From Pseudophaeobacter leonis (GTDB taxonomy: Bacteria; Pseudomonadota; Alphaproteobacteria; Rhodobacterales; Rhodobacteraceae): a stretch of DNA of 64,000 nt. Under the pieces are notes generated by a model that was not told the origin of the DNA, did no database searches, and saw nothing but the letters and a program-made list of their open reading frames with translations. The stretch is taken from NCBI RefSeq assembly GCF_002087335.1, contig NZ_MWVJ01000001.1:124001-188000 (forward strand). The letters are read 5' to 3'. Position numbers and translations under genes: made by a program. This document shows, piece by piece, positions 55,529 through 64,000 of this stretch; the first letter of the stretch is position 1; each line of letters opens with the position of its first letter.

Positions 55529-57664
55529 TTAGTCTTCTTTTTTCTCAGGAGCCATTTCTTCGCCGGTTTCCTGATCGATCATTTTCATCGACAGACGCAC
55601 CTTGCCGCGATCGTCAAAGCCCAGAAGCTTCACTTTCACTTCCTGGCCTTCCTTCAGAACATCCGAAGGGTGGTTCAGGCGGCGGTTTTCGATCTGAGAC
55701 ACGTGGACCAGGCCATCGCGCTTGCCAAAGAAGTTCACGAAGGCACCAAAGTCGACGATTTTCACAACTTTACCGGTGTAGACTTTGCCTTCTTCGGGCT
55801 CGGCCACGATGGAATAGATCATGTCGTAGGCTTTTTTGATCGAATCACCGTTTGGCGAGGCAATCTTGATGATGCCTTCGTCGTTGATGTCGACCTTGGC
55901 GCCGGAGACTTCGACGATCTCGCGGATGACTTTACCGCCGGACCCGATAACTTCACGGATCTTGTCGGTTGGGATCTGCATGGTCTCGATGCGCGGCGCG
56001 TGGATCGAGAAGTCAGCAGCGCCGGACAGGGCTTTGTTCATCTCACCCAGGATGTGGATACGGCCGGCTTTGGCCTGCTCCAGGGCTTTTTCCATGATCT
56101 CGGGCGTGATGCCTGCGATCTTGATGTCCATCTGCAAGGAGGTGATACCTGCTTCGGTACCGGCCACTTTAAAGTCCATGTCGCCCAGGTGATCTTCGTC
56201 ACCCAGAATGTCGGACAGGATCGCATAAGAGCCGTCGTCTTCCAGGATCAGACCCATGGCAACACCGGCAACCGGTGCTTTCAGCGGAACACCCGCATCC
56301 ATCATCGACAGCGAGCCACCACAAACAGAGGCCATCGAGGAGGAGCCGTTTGATTCGGTGATCTCAGACACCACGCGGATGGTGTAAGGGAAGTCGGTTG
56401 CCGCAGGCAGAACTGCCTGAAGCGCGCGCCATGCCAGCTTACCGTGACCGATTTCGCGACGGCCAGGGCCGCTCACACGACCAACTTCACCAACCGAATA
56501 GGGAGGGAAGTAGTTATAGTGCAGCAGGAAGTTGGATTTGAAGTTGCCGTGCAGCGCGTCGATGAACTGCTCGTCGTCTCCGGTGCCCAGCGTGGTCACA
56601 ACCAGACCCTGCGTTTCACCGCGGGTGAACAGGGCAGAGCCGTGGGTCCGGGGCAGCAGGCCGGTTTCGGAAACAATGTCACGGATCTCATCGGTGGCAC
56701 GGCCATCGATACGCTTGCCGGTTTTGACAACGTCGCCACGCAGAATGCCAGCTTCGAGCTTTTTCATCGCCGAGCCAAGGTTTACGTCGTCCAGCTGCTC
56801 TTCGCTCAGGGCTGCTTTGATGGTGTCGCGGGCGGCGGCAACAGCACTGGTGCGCTCTTGCTTGTCGCTGATCGCAAAGGCAGCGCGCATTTCGGTCTCG
56901 CCTGCGGCCTTAACAGCAGCATAGAGATCGGCATAGTCGGGCGCTTCAAAGTCGAACGGCTCTTTGGCGGCGTCTTCGGCCAGCGAGACGATCAGATCAA
57001 TAACCGGCTGGAAGGCGTCGTGGGCGAATTTAACCGCACCCAGCATTTCAGCTTCCGACAGCTCATAGGCCTCGGATTCAACCATCATCACGGCGTCTTT
57101 GGTGCCGGCAACAACCAGATCAAGGCGCTGTTCAGGGTTCAGGCGCAGGTCCTGCATGTCGTCAACGGTTGGGTTCAGAACGTATTCGCCACCCTCATAG
57201 CCAACGCGGGCACAGGCGATTGGGCCCATGAACGGCGCGCCAGACAGTGTCAGCGCGGCAGAGGCGGCGATCATTGCAACCATGTCCGGGTCATTGACCA
57301 GATCGTGGCTCAGCACGGTGCACATCACCAGAACTTCGTTTTTGAAGCCAGGCACAAACAGCGGGCGGATCGGACGGTCGATCAGGCGCGCAGTCAGTGT
57401 TTCTTTTTCGGTGGGGCGCGCTTCGCGCTTGAAGAAACCGCCGGGCACTTTACCCGCGGCATAGTATTTTTCCTGGTAGTGGACGGTCAGGGGAAAGAAG
57501 TCCTGGCCAGGCTTTTGCTTGCGGGCAAAAGTCACGTTGGCCATGACAGAAGTTTCACCCAAGGTGGCGATGACCGAGCCATCAGCCTGACGGGCAACTT
57601 TGCCCGTTTCCAGTGTCAGCGTCTCTTCGCCCCACTGCATAGATTTTTTCGTAACGTTGAACAT
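55529..57664 (-). CDS. pnp: Polyribonucleotide nucleotidyltransferase
   Basis: 711-residue PNPase, full length: two RNase PH domains (about 10-230 and 320-545), a helical linker, a KH domain ([18 protein letters not shown], GxxG loop) and a C-terminal S1 domain ([20 protein letters not shown]). It degrades RNA 3' to 5' with phosphate. Unlike the common rpsO-pnp pair, about 3 kb of other genes stand between rpsO (60654) and pnp here. The 57665-57972 gap must hold its promoter; I see no clear -35/-10. Confidence 0.97.
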   Translation of the reverse strand: MFNVTKKSMQWGEETLTLETGKVARQADGSVIATLGETSVMANVTFARKQKPGQDFFPLTVHYQEKYYAAGKVPGGFFKREARPTEKETLTARLIDRPIRPLFVPGFKNEVLVMCTVLSHDLVNDPDMVAMIAASAALTLSGAPFMGPIACARVGYEGGEYVLNPTVDDMQDLRLNPEQRLDLVVAGTKDAVMMVESEAYELSEAEMLGAVKFAHDAFQPVIDLIVSLAEDAAKEPFDFEAPDYADLYAAVKAAGETEMRAAFAISDKQERTSAVAAARDTIKAALSEEQLDDVNLGSAMKKLEAGILRGDVVKTGKRIDGRATDEIRDIVSETGLLPRTHGSALFTRGETQGLVVTTLGTGDDEQFIDALHGNFKSNFLLHYNYFPPYSVGEVGRVSGPGRREIGHGKLAWRALQAVLPAATDFPYTIRVVSEITESNGSSSMASVCGGSLSMMDAGVPLKAPVAGVAMGLILEDDGSYAILSDILGDEDHLGDMDFKVAGTEAGITSLQMDIKIAGITPEIMEKALEQAKAGRIHILGEMNKALSGAADFSIHAPRIETMQIPTDKIREVIGSGGKVIREIVEVSGAKVDINDEGIIKIASPNGDSIKKAYDMIYSIVAEPEEGKVYTGKVVKIVDFGAFVNFFGKRDGLVHVSQIENRRLNHPSDVLKEGQEVKVKLLGFDDRGKVRLSMKMIDQETGEEMAPEKKED

Positions 57665-57972
57665 GTCAGCATCCTATATGGGAGCACTCCCAGGCGGATC
57701 CCGGGTCTCCCGTTGCATGTAGCGGCCGCATTGCCGCCGGCTTCTTCCATCTTTATTTCGCGTGTCGAAGCCAGGCACGTGTCTCAGATAGGCCGCCCAT
57801 ACAGGAGATTGGCCCGAAATGAAAGCAAAAGAGCCGGGTGCGGTCTCTTGTGGTTACACGCACTGGCGATATAGTGCCAACGTGAGGACGACCTCCCCTG
57901 CAGGATGCGGGCCAGCACGCGGGACGGCCCGGTTCAGGGCCAGACGCTACGGCCAGAAGTCAGAGGCAGCTC

Positions 57973-58401
57973 ATGCGCAGCACAGCAGACCGGATCCGCC
58001 ACGCGGTCAGTTTTGAACTCATCGGGCTGTTGGCCGTGACACCTCTGGGGTCCTGGGCCTTTGATCTTGAGATGCATGCAATCGGCGTGGTGGCTCTGGT
58101 GGGGGCTACGCTTGCGACCCTGTGGAACTATGTGTTCAACCTCGGCTTTGATCGCGCCATGATGCGCTGGCTGGGTCACACGCGGAAATGGCCCGTCTTG
58201 CGGATTTTGCACGCGCTGCTGTTCGAGATCGGATTGCTGGCCGTGTTGCTGCCGTTTATCGCATGGTTCCTGCAGATCGGGCTTTGGACCGCTCTGATGA
58301 TGGATCTTGGCTTTGCCGGATTTTACCTCGTCTATGCCTTTGTCTACAACTGGGCCTATGACGTGATCTTCCCCATACCAGAGCAGAGCTGCGCCGACTA
58401 A
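57973..58401 (+). CDS. PACE-family efflux transporter
   Basis: 142-residue protein with four membrane segments arranged as two bacterial transmembrane pairs: IRHAVSFELIGLLAVTPLGSWA ... WNYVFNLGFD and ILHALLFEIGLLAVLLPFIAWF ... YAFVYNWAYDVIFP. The repeated FELxG and W/FNYxxN blocks define proteobacterial antimicrobial compound efflux (PACE) proteins, such as AceI, which export biocides or polyamines. Its stop overlaps the convergent ArsR gene by four bases. Confidence 0.88.
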   Translation: MRSTADRIRHAVSFELIGLLAVTPLGSWAFDLEMHAIGVVALVGATLATLWNYVFNLGFDRAMMRWLGHTRKWPVLRILHALLFEIGLLAVLLPFIAWFLQIGLWTALMMDLGFAGFYLVYAFVYNWAYDVIFPIPEQSCAD

Positions 58402-58724
58402 TGCGGTTGGCTGGCCGTGCTAAAGGTGCTGGCGATCTGCTCCAGAGCGCGCTGATCTGCCTTGTAAAACACCCAGTTCTTGATCTTTTTTGAGCTGACA
58501 AGCCCGGCCTGTTCCAGGGTCTTCATATGGCTGGTGACGGTGGGCTGGCTCAGCCCCACCTTGTCGGTGATAAAGCCGACGCAGACGCCATCTTCCACCA
58601 GGTCGCCATCGCGTTGCGGCGGGAAATGGCGCTCGGGGTCGAGCAGCCAATCCATGATCTGCACCCGATGTGGGTTGGCCAGGGCACGCAGGGCCGGCAA
58701 TGTGCTGAGGAGGGGGCTTTTCAT
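58398..58724 (-). CDS. ArsR-family winged-helix regulator
   Basis: 108 residues: LRALANPHRVQIMDWLLDPERHF, ITDKVGLSQPTVTSHMKTLEQAGLV (recognition helix) and KNWVFYKAD (wing). An insert VEDGVCVGF carries the only cysteine, so metal sensing by Cys clusters is unlikely. It is divergent from the PLP enzyme gene, 59 bases apart, with two overlapping dyads that begin at its own start codon; autoregulation and control of the PLP gene are likely (inference). Confidence 0.85.
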   Translation of the reverse strand: MKSPLLSTLPALRALANPHRVQIMDWLLDPERHFPPQRDGDLVEDGVCVGFITDKVGLSQPTVTSHMKTLEQAGLVSSKKIKNWVFYKADQRALEQIASTFSTASQPH

Positions 58725-58758
58725 ATAGGGAATTTTCTATATAGATTGTTTTCGATAT
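58723..58758. promoter_or_regulatory. Two overlapping ATATAG-N8 dyads between arsR-type gene and PLP enzyme gene
   Basis: ATATAG-N8-CTATAT (58723-58742, perfect arms) and ATATAG-N8-CGATAT (58739-58758, one mismatch) share four bases; centres are 16 bases apart. The first covers the start codon of the ArsR-type gene. The form and size suit ArsR/SmtB-family operators. Confidence 0.6.
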
Positions 58759-58783
58759 GGAATCACATCTTGGAGAGACTGCC

Positions 58784-60141
58784 ATGAATGAGATTGAGTT
58801 GCTACAGGAAGCCGATCGACGGGCGCGTGATTATGTGGCGGGCGCGGATGCGCGCGGGGTTTTCCGGCGGATGCGGAAATCACCGCCCTATCCGGTTTTG
58901 ACGAGCCCCTGCCCGCGCAGGGTCATGCCGCCGCCGAGACAATCGCCCTTATGGATGATCTTGGCTCTCCTGCCACGGTGGCCTCGAATGGGCCAAACTA
59001 TTTTGGCTTTGTCATTGGCGCCAGCCTGCCGGTGGCCGCCGCAGCCGAGCGTCTGGCGCTGGCCTGGGATCAATGTGCCTCGACCGAGGACGGCAGCCCA
59101 GCAGCCTATGCCCTTGAACGGCAGGCCAGCACCTGGCTGCTCGACATCCTCGATTTGCCAGGGCAGAGCGCGGTGGCCTTTGGCACCTCTGCCACCGCCT
59201 GTGGATTGAGCTGTCTGGCGGCCGCGCGGGCTGAGCTTTTGGCGCGCCAGGGCTGGGATGTGGTCAATGATGGTCTGGCCGGTGCCCCCGAGGTGCGGGT
59301 GATCGTCGCCGCCAGCACCCATGTCACGATACGCAAGGCGCTGCAGGTTCTGGGCTTTGGCTGGAACTGGGTGATCAAGGCGCCGGTGGATGACAAGGGG
59401 CGCATTCTCCTGGATGAGCTGCCCGAGATGGATGCAAATACGCTGTTGGTGCTGCAGGCGGGCGAAGTGAACACTGGTGAGTTCGACCATTTTTTTTCGA
59501 TCATCCCCCGCGCCCGGGCGGCGGGCGCCTGGGTGCATGTGGATGGTGCCTTTGGTCTCTGGGCGCGGGCTGCCCCTGTGTTGCAGCACCTCACGACGGG
59601 CATTGAGGGCGCCGACAGCTGGACCACCGACGGGCATAAATGGCTCAACACGCCTTATGACGGCGCCATGGCGATCTGTCGCGACCCAGAGGCGCTGGCG
59701 CGGGTGATGAACAGTGATGCGGCCTATTCCAGTGCCTCGGCAGACGCACAAAAGAACCTGACGCTGGAGTTCTCCCGCCGGGCCCGTGGCATCCCGATCT
59801 GGGCCGCCTTGCGCAGCCTTGGCCGCGAGGGTGTCGCTGATCTGGTCACGCGTCATCATCATCAGGCACAGCGCGTGGCGGTTGAGCTGCAGGCGGCGGG
59901 GTTTGAGGTCTTGAACCGGGTGGTGCTCAATCAGGTGCTGGTACGCGGCACGGATGACGCTGCCACGCAGGCGATCCTGACCCAGGCGCAACACAGCGGC
60001 ACCTCATGGTTTGGCGGCACGGTCTGGCAGGGGCGTCCGGCCTTTCGCATCAGCCTGTCGTCGTTTCGTACCGAGGACAGGCATGTGGATGAGCTGATCG
60101 CTTTGCTACGCCGGATTGGTCCCAGCGGCGAGGGCGCTTGA
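58784..60141 (+). CDS. PLP-dependent group II decarboxylase-like enzyme (one-base deletion near 58862)
   Basis: 452-residue (repaired) member of the glutamate/aromatic amino acid decarboxylase family. Seen: FGFVIGASLPVAAAAERLA, GTSATACGLSCLAAARAELL, WVHVDGAFGLWARAAP and the PLP lysine in SWTTDGHKWLNTPYDGA (about residue 286). Near 58862 one T is missing from a T run (GGGGTTTTCCGG); the repaired text is RGVFPADAEITALSGFDEPL. Substrate not known. Divergent from the ArsR-type regulator. Confidence 0.85.
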
Positions 60142-60173
60142 GGCAGGGCGCGCGTCGCAATCTGGCGCAGGCC

Positions 60174-60485
60174 TCAGCCGGGTGTTGAGCTTCGCGCCAG
60201 TTTTGTGCTGCGCGCCAGTTTTGCGGTCCGCGCCAGTGTCGCGGCCTCGGCACGGTCCAGGCTGGCCAGTGTCTGTTCCAGACTGTCACCTCTGGCCTTT
60301 GTTTTGCGCCAAACGGCGCGGCAGGAGGCCGGGGACCAGGGTAGTTTTGCCTCTTGCATCCAGAGGCGTAGCGCCTTTGGCAATTGGTCATATGCCGCCA
60401 TAGGGTCCTGGCTGCGCTTGCGTCGCTTTAAGCCGGTCGCCCCCAGATTGCTGTGGCGTTTGAGTTGGGATCGGTTGCGTGGCAT
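60174..60485 (-). CDS. DUF6525-like basic protein with a C-terminal 6-residue repeat
   Basis: 103 residues, basic N-terminus (RNRSQLKRHSNLGATGLKRR), core DPMAAYDQLPKALRLWMQEAKLPWSPASC, then LDRAEAATLARTAK. The tail is a 6-residue repeat, LARTAK LARSTK LARSST, made by three 18-bp tandem units (60193-60246). I match the core to DUF6525 by memory; no function is known. Convergent with the PLP enzyme gene. Confidence 0.7.
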   Translation of the reverse strand: MPRNRSQLKRHSNLGATGLKRRKRSQDPMAAYDQLPKALRLWMQEAKLPWSPASCRAVWRKTKARGDSLEQTLASLDRAEAATLARTAKLARSTKLARSSTPG

Positions 60486-60597
60486 CTGTATTCATTATGT
60501 TATATCGTATCACAGCATGAGTAGCGCTACAGGGTGCAGGATGCAAGGGCCAGGAGCGGGATGAGAGCACGGGATATGGATAAGAGGAGTGGCGCAA

Positions 60598-60628
60598 CAA
60601 AAAACGCCCGCTCAAATAGAGCGGGCGT
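60598..60628 (-). terminator. Rho-independent terminator after rpsO
   Basis: On the minus strand ACGCCCGCTC-TATTT-GAGCGGGCGT, ten perfect pairs, followed by a T run. It ends the rpsO transcript 26 bases after the stop, so rpsO is not read through into pnp by default. Confidence 0.9.
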
Positions 60629-60653
60629 CTCTGATCACAATGGATCGGTATTC

Positions 60654-60923
60654 TTAGCGACGGATGCCAAGGCGTTTGATCAGGTCCTGGTAACGGGCCA
60701 CATCTTTTGACTTGGTGTAGTCCAGCAGCTTACGACGCAGAGCAACCATTTTCAAAAGACCACGACGACCGTGGTTGTCTTTTTTGTGGGTTTTGAAGTG
60801 CTCGGTCAGGGTGTTGATACGCGATGTCAGCACGGCAACCTGTACTTCGGGCGAACCGGTGTCGCCTTCTTTGGTTGCGAATTCTTTCATCAGGCGTGTT
60901 TTTTCTTCGGCAGTAATCGACAT
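60654..60923 (-). CDS. rpsO: 30S ribosomal protein S15
   Basis: 89 residues, the standard length. It starts [28 protein letters not shown] and has [22 protein letters not shown], which binds 16S rRNA, and the [13 protein letters not shown] end. The ribosome site is AAAGGAG. The upstream region to 61190 contains no gene I can support and should carry its promoter and leader. Confidence 0.97.
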   Translation of the reverse strand: MSITAEEKTRLMKEFATKEGDTGSPEVQVAVLTSRINTLTEHFKTHKKDNHGRRGLLKMVALRRKLLDYTKSKDVARYQDLIKRLGIRR

Positions 60924-61190
60924 CGGGGTCTCCTTTAAAAGGTTAGAGTGATGGCACAGGCCGGGATGTCGTCCAGCGCAGGCCCATGGAGTAAGACTGG
61001 CCCGAATCTATAAAAGATGCGGTCCAGATGCGGGCGTATAGGCGGTATGGCGCGAAAAGGCAAAGGAGATCTTCGTATCTGGAAGGCTGCGGCGTTCACG
61101 GACCTGAACGGCCAAAGCGCAGGCTGTCGTAGTCACCGGGATATTGTCAGTCAGGGATTTGGCCGCCAGGATTTGGCCACTCGGATTTGA

Positions 61191-62327
61191 TCAGTCAGAT
61201 GTAGTGCTGACATTGCCCAAAAGAGCCGCAGACTGGGTATCGACAAGGGCAATGTCCGAAACGCTCAACCCTTCAGCGCCGGTGAGGCGCAGAACCTCGG
61301 CGCCATTGACCCGGATGACCTGCTGGTCCGCATCTTCTGGATCAGTTTCAACCGAGATTTCGGGCTCTGCCTCTCCGTCCGGGTTCCAGAAACCACCAGC
61401 TGGTCCTCGGCGCTGTCAAAATCCATCAGCTGAATGGCCTCGCCGCTGCCGCTCAGATCTTCGGCCCATATCTGGTCAGCCCCGTCGCCACCGGTCACGA
61501 TATCGCCAGCCCCGGCCACCAGAGTGTCATCGCCCACGCCGCCATTCAGGTAGTCTGCCTCGGTGCCATCATCAGCGCCCCAGACAAGATCATCACCAGT
61601 GCCCCCAAACAGGCTGTCCTGGCCTTCGCCACCCTGCAGGCTGTCGTTACCGTCATTTCCGTGCAGCGCGTCATCTCCGGCGCCACCATCCAGGGAATCA
61701 TCATCCTGACCGCCATGCGCCAGATCCGCTCCGGCGCCGCCCAAAAGGGTATCTGCGCCAAAATGGCCAAACAGCCTGTCGTCGCCCTCACCGCCATCGA
61801 GCGCATCGTCACCATATTGACCGTGCAGCAGATCGTCGCCTGTGCCGCCCGCTAAGGTGTCGTCACCATCCGCGCCATGCAGCGTGTCATCGCCCTCACC
61901 ACCCTCCAGCGCGTCGTCACCGTCATAGCCGTTCATCTGGTCATCGCCGCCCAGCCCGTCGATTTGATCACCGTCCTGAGAGCCGCTGATGATATCGGCC
62001 TCCTCAGAGCCCGTCAGGTGATCTCCGGGTCAGGACCGGCTGGCCACCGACATCTGATGTGTCGGTGTCGCCAGTGCTCACCTCATCTATGCCCTGGCCG
62101 ACGCCGGGGTCGATGAAGTCACAGAGGGCGAGATGCTGCTAGACGCCACTGTCCGAACCATCCTCGCCTGTCCCGTCCAGAAACTCGTCCGCAGGGATCA
62201 CCGGAGTGTCTGTGTCGTCGATGGGCTGCGTGTCGTCTGCCTCATCCGCAGAGCTGTCATCACTGAAATCAAGCAGTGCAGCGCCACCAACGCCCAAGAG
62301 GCCCAAAAGACCCGCCAACCACAACAT
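61191..62327 (-). CDS. RTX-type calcium-binding repeat protein (two indels and an in-frame amber)
   Basis: 378 residues after repair. It begins MLWLAGLLGLLGVGGAALLD (hydrophobic anchor), then an acidic linker (DDSSADEADDTQPIDDTD), then about twelve GGxGDDxL nonapeptides (LEGGEGDDTLHGADGDDTL and onward) forming a calcium beta-roll, and a C-terminal segment ending in NVSTTSD. Breaks: TAG at 62141-62139 with the frame continuing QHLALCDFIDPGVG; an extra base near 62030; a missing base near 61388. RTX proteins usually leave by type I secretion; no such genes are here. The ATG follows GGAG. Confidence 0.75.
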
Positions 62328-62506
62328 AGTATTACTCCAAAACAGACGCGGATCAGGGGGGCAGTACACGCGCTGATCCGTGGTCAGTGTGCCATATCCG
62401 CGTTAATTGTTTCCAAACAAATCGGGAACATCGACTGGCGGCAGATTGCTGGGCCAGTTCAGAGGGTTAGGCGGTGCTGCCCCTGTGGTGTGCCGTTATG
62501 CCAGCG

Positions 62507-63013
62507 TTAACTCCAAATATCCGGGCTCTGGCTATAGGCGATATAGAGGGGATGTTTGGGGTGGCCGTGCTTGCTGAGACCAAGGTGATGCAGCGGCTTT
62601 GCGCGGGCGCGCAGCAGGGTTTCGATTTTGCGCCCCTGGTCGCGATGCGCCCCATGGGTGCCCCAGGCGCAGATCACCATATCGGCCCAGTCCAGCCCGG
62701 CAAGAATCGCGGTGGTATTGTCCGGGCCTTCGGGATCAGAGGCGGCGCGCATCACCTTTGGGTCGGTGGCACGGATGGCAAAAATATTGGTGGCCTGAAA
62801 GCCGCCAAACCCCAGCGCGCGGGCCCGCCGCTCGCAGCGCTCGATGGTGGGGTCGTTCTGCACCTCGGTTGCCTTGGAGGGATTGAGCATCACAAACATC
62901 ACGCGAGGGGAAGCAGGCTCCCAGACGCGGGTGAGGCTGTAGCGATAGGTCTCGCAGTCGGAATAGACAGCGGTGGAGGGCGCATCTCCCTTGGTGTGAC
63001 TGCGGGTGATCAT
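62507..63013 (-). CDS. DUF1643 protein
   Basis: 168 residues with the DUF1643 core: YRYSLTRVWEPASPRVMFVMLNPSKATEVQNDPTIERCERRA, GGFQATNIFAIRATDP, MVICAWGTHG and LGLSKHGHPKHPLYI. The function is unknown. The start is ATG 63013; a longer frame overlaps truB. It is 22 bases downstream of truB on the same strand, so it is likely cotranscribed. Confidence 0.88.
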   Translation of the reverse strand: MITRSHTKGDAPSTAVYSDCETYRYSLTRVWEPASPRVMFVMLNPSKATEVQNDPTIERCERRARALGFGGFQATNIFAIRATDPKVMRAASDPEGPDNTTAILAGLDWADMVICAWGTHGAHRDQGRKIETLLRARAKPLHHLGLSKHGHPKHPLYIAYSQSPDIWS

Positions 63014-63035
63014 GCGCCTGCTCCTTGCTCTGGTT

Positions 63036-63945
63036 TTACTGCACAAAGACCCGGCTGGGGTGCAGCTCACCGGCCTTGTAGATGCCGACGGCAACCGCCT
63101 TGCCGTCATAAGAGGCCCAGGCCTCGTCGCCGTATTCCACCGTCGCAGCCAGCACCATGCCGGGGTTGCCATTGCGCAGACGCACAGCCCCTTCGGCGGT
63201 GCATTTCAGCTCGGGCAGGTCCGCCAGCCCCTCTTCCAGGGGGCGCAGATGGGTGTCGAGCTCTGGGGTGCGTTCCATCCGCAGGACCTCGTCCAGCGTC
63301 AACCCATCTGCGGCATCAAAGGGGCCGGACCAGATGCGGCGCAGCTCTTTGACATGGGCAAAACAGCCAAGGGCGGCGCCCAGGTCGCGGGCGATCGAGC
63401 GGGACATAGCCGCCTTTGCCGCAGGTCATCTCAAGCACCACGTGATCTGCGTCAGGACGGTCGACCAAAAGCAGCTCTTCGACCCAGAGCGGCCGGGCTG
63501 CGATCTCAAAATCCTCGTTGCCGTCGCGTGCCAGTTTATAGGCGCGCTCTCCGTCGATCTTTACGGCTGAGAACTTTGGCGGCACCTGCTGGATTTCGCC
63601 GATAAAGGGCAGCAGCGCCTCTTTGATCTCGGCATCCGAGGGGCGCAGATCGCTTTGGGCAATGACTTCACCCTCGGCATCGTCGGTATTGGTGGCCTGA
63701 CCCAGCCGCACCGTAAAGGTATAGGCCTTCAGCGCGTCTGTTATGTAGGGAACCGTCTTGGTGGCCTCGCCCAGAGCAATGGCCAGCACGCCGGTCGCTT
63801 CGGGGTCGAGGGTGCCCGCGTGCCCGGCCTTTTGCGCCTCAAGCGCCCAGCGGACCTTGTTGACGACAGCGGTCGAGGTCAGCCCGGCGGGGTTATCCAC
63901 CACCAGCCAGCCAGAAATATCACGCCCTTTGCGTTTGCGTCCCAT
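63036..63945 (-). CDS. truB: tRNA pseudouridine-55 synthase (one-base insertion near 63405)
   Basis: 302-residue (repaired) TruB. Catalytic Asp in [27 protein letters not shown]-binding segments [21 protein letters not shown], and a C-terminal PUA-like part. After CGKGGYV an extra C (TGTCCCGCTC) must be dropped to continue [20 protein letters not shown]. The start is ATG 63945 with GGGGA upstream; a TTG at 63957 is possible. It modifies U55 of tRNA. 63946-64000 holds no recognisable gene. Confidence 0.92.
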
Positions 63946-64000
63946 GTCGTTCCCCAAATTGAAGTGAGGCGCGCGGCCTAGCCCACAGGGCCTGCCCTGT

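Noticed and set aside
56444-57874. A 476-codon plus-strand open frame opposite pnp, and a 324-codon one at 55379-56353
   Set aside because: Both are mirror images of the long PNPase frame; GC-rich genomes commonly give such antisense frames.
61046-61190. A 47-codon plus-strand ORF (MARKGKGDLRIWKAAAF...) between rpsO and the RTX gene
   Set aside because: No ribosome site, no recognised family, ends in a low-complexity repeat of GGATTTGGCC; lies where the rpsO promoter should be.
61144-61989. Plus-strand frame rich in Arg, His and Pro over the RTX gene
   Set aside because: It is the complement of the GGxGxD repeats; the real coding strand is minus, with recognisable RTX nonapeptides.
2180-63945. 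Calling the split genes pseudogenes or programmed frameshifts
   Set aside because: Indels are of both signs, scattered, lack slippery-site structure and hit essential genes; full family motifs remain on both sides.
1-64000. tRNA or rRNA genes, CRISPR arrays, transposases, integrases, prophage genes
   Set aside because: No matching sequence, repeat-spacer pattern or protein family was found by reading; the repeats present are tandem or hairpin types only.

Overview
The window looks like chromosome of a marine alphaproteobacterium of the Rhodobacteraceae (Roseobacter group). This is inferred from roughly 60% GC, a CenR-type regulator, FtsK/LolA/CnoX/HspQ/TrmB-type housekeeping genes, TRAP transport, a dimethylglycine/sarcosine demethylation cluster, a form I aerobic CO dehydrogenase cluster and a secreted RTX-type protein. 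I see no rRNA, tRNA, transposase, prophage or CRISPR array. Coding density is high and both strands are used.

Layout. 1-5 kb: ribA (cut by the window edge), cenR-like regulator, xth, cnoX, a LON-substrate-binding-domain protein and a Trm112-like protein. 5-13.5 kb: ubiH-like monooxygenase, amidase, dapC-like aminotransferase, ftsK, lolA. 13.5-22.5 kb: one co-directional minus-strand run for methylated-glycine breakdown (XRE-cupin regulator, LysE exporter, GFA/formaldehyde protein, dimethylglycine dehydrogenase, betaine-homocysteine methyltransferase, GbdR-like regulator, sarcosine-dehydrogenase-like paralogue). 22.5-29.7 kb: DUF1294, free-Met-sulfoxide reductase, thiolase, STAS/anti-sigma pair, gamma-glutamyltransferase, HspQ, AEC carrier, SLT lipoprotein. 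30-40.7 kb: chemoreceptor, then coxC-M-S-L-D-E-F-(small ORF)-G. 40.7-46.6 kb: GMC oxidoreductase divergent from a TRAP transporter and its IclR regulator. 46.7-55.4 kb: mixed single genes (DUF1272, RarD/EamA, SGNH hydrolase, RluA, GT11, aldehyde dehydrogenase, peroxiredoxin, GT25). 55.5-64 kb: pnp, PACE exporter, ArsR regulator, PLP decarboxylase, DUF6525, rpsO, RTX protein, DUF1643, truB.

A striking property is about 26 single-base indels that split 18 otherwise intact genes, plus two in-frame amber codons. In every case removing or adding one base restores a full-length family member, and essential genes (ftsK, lolA) are hit, so I read these mainly as sequence errors, not pseudogenes. Coordinates given here span the whole repaired gene.

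The most interesting non-coding signals are: four copies of a two-hairpin element placed 3' of genes and always in the gene's sense orientation; a 12-bp direct repeat with 21-bp period in front of coxM, next to a LytTR regulator; twin GTGAAA-N13-TTTCAC dyads before the XRE-cupin gene; overlapping ATATAG-N8 dyads at the ArsR gene; and a 33-codon ORF with a strong Shine-Dalgarno sequence between coxF and coxG.
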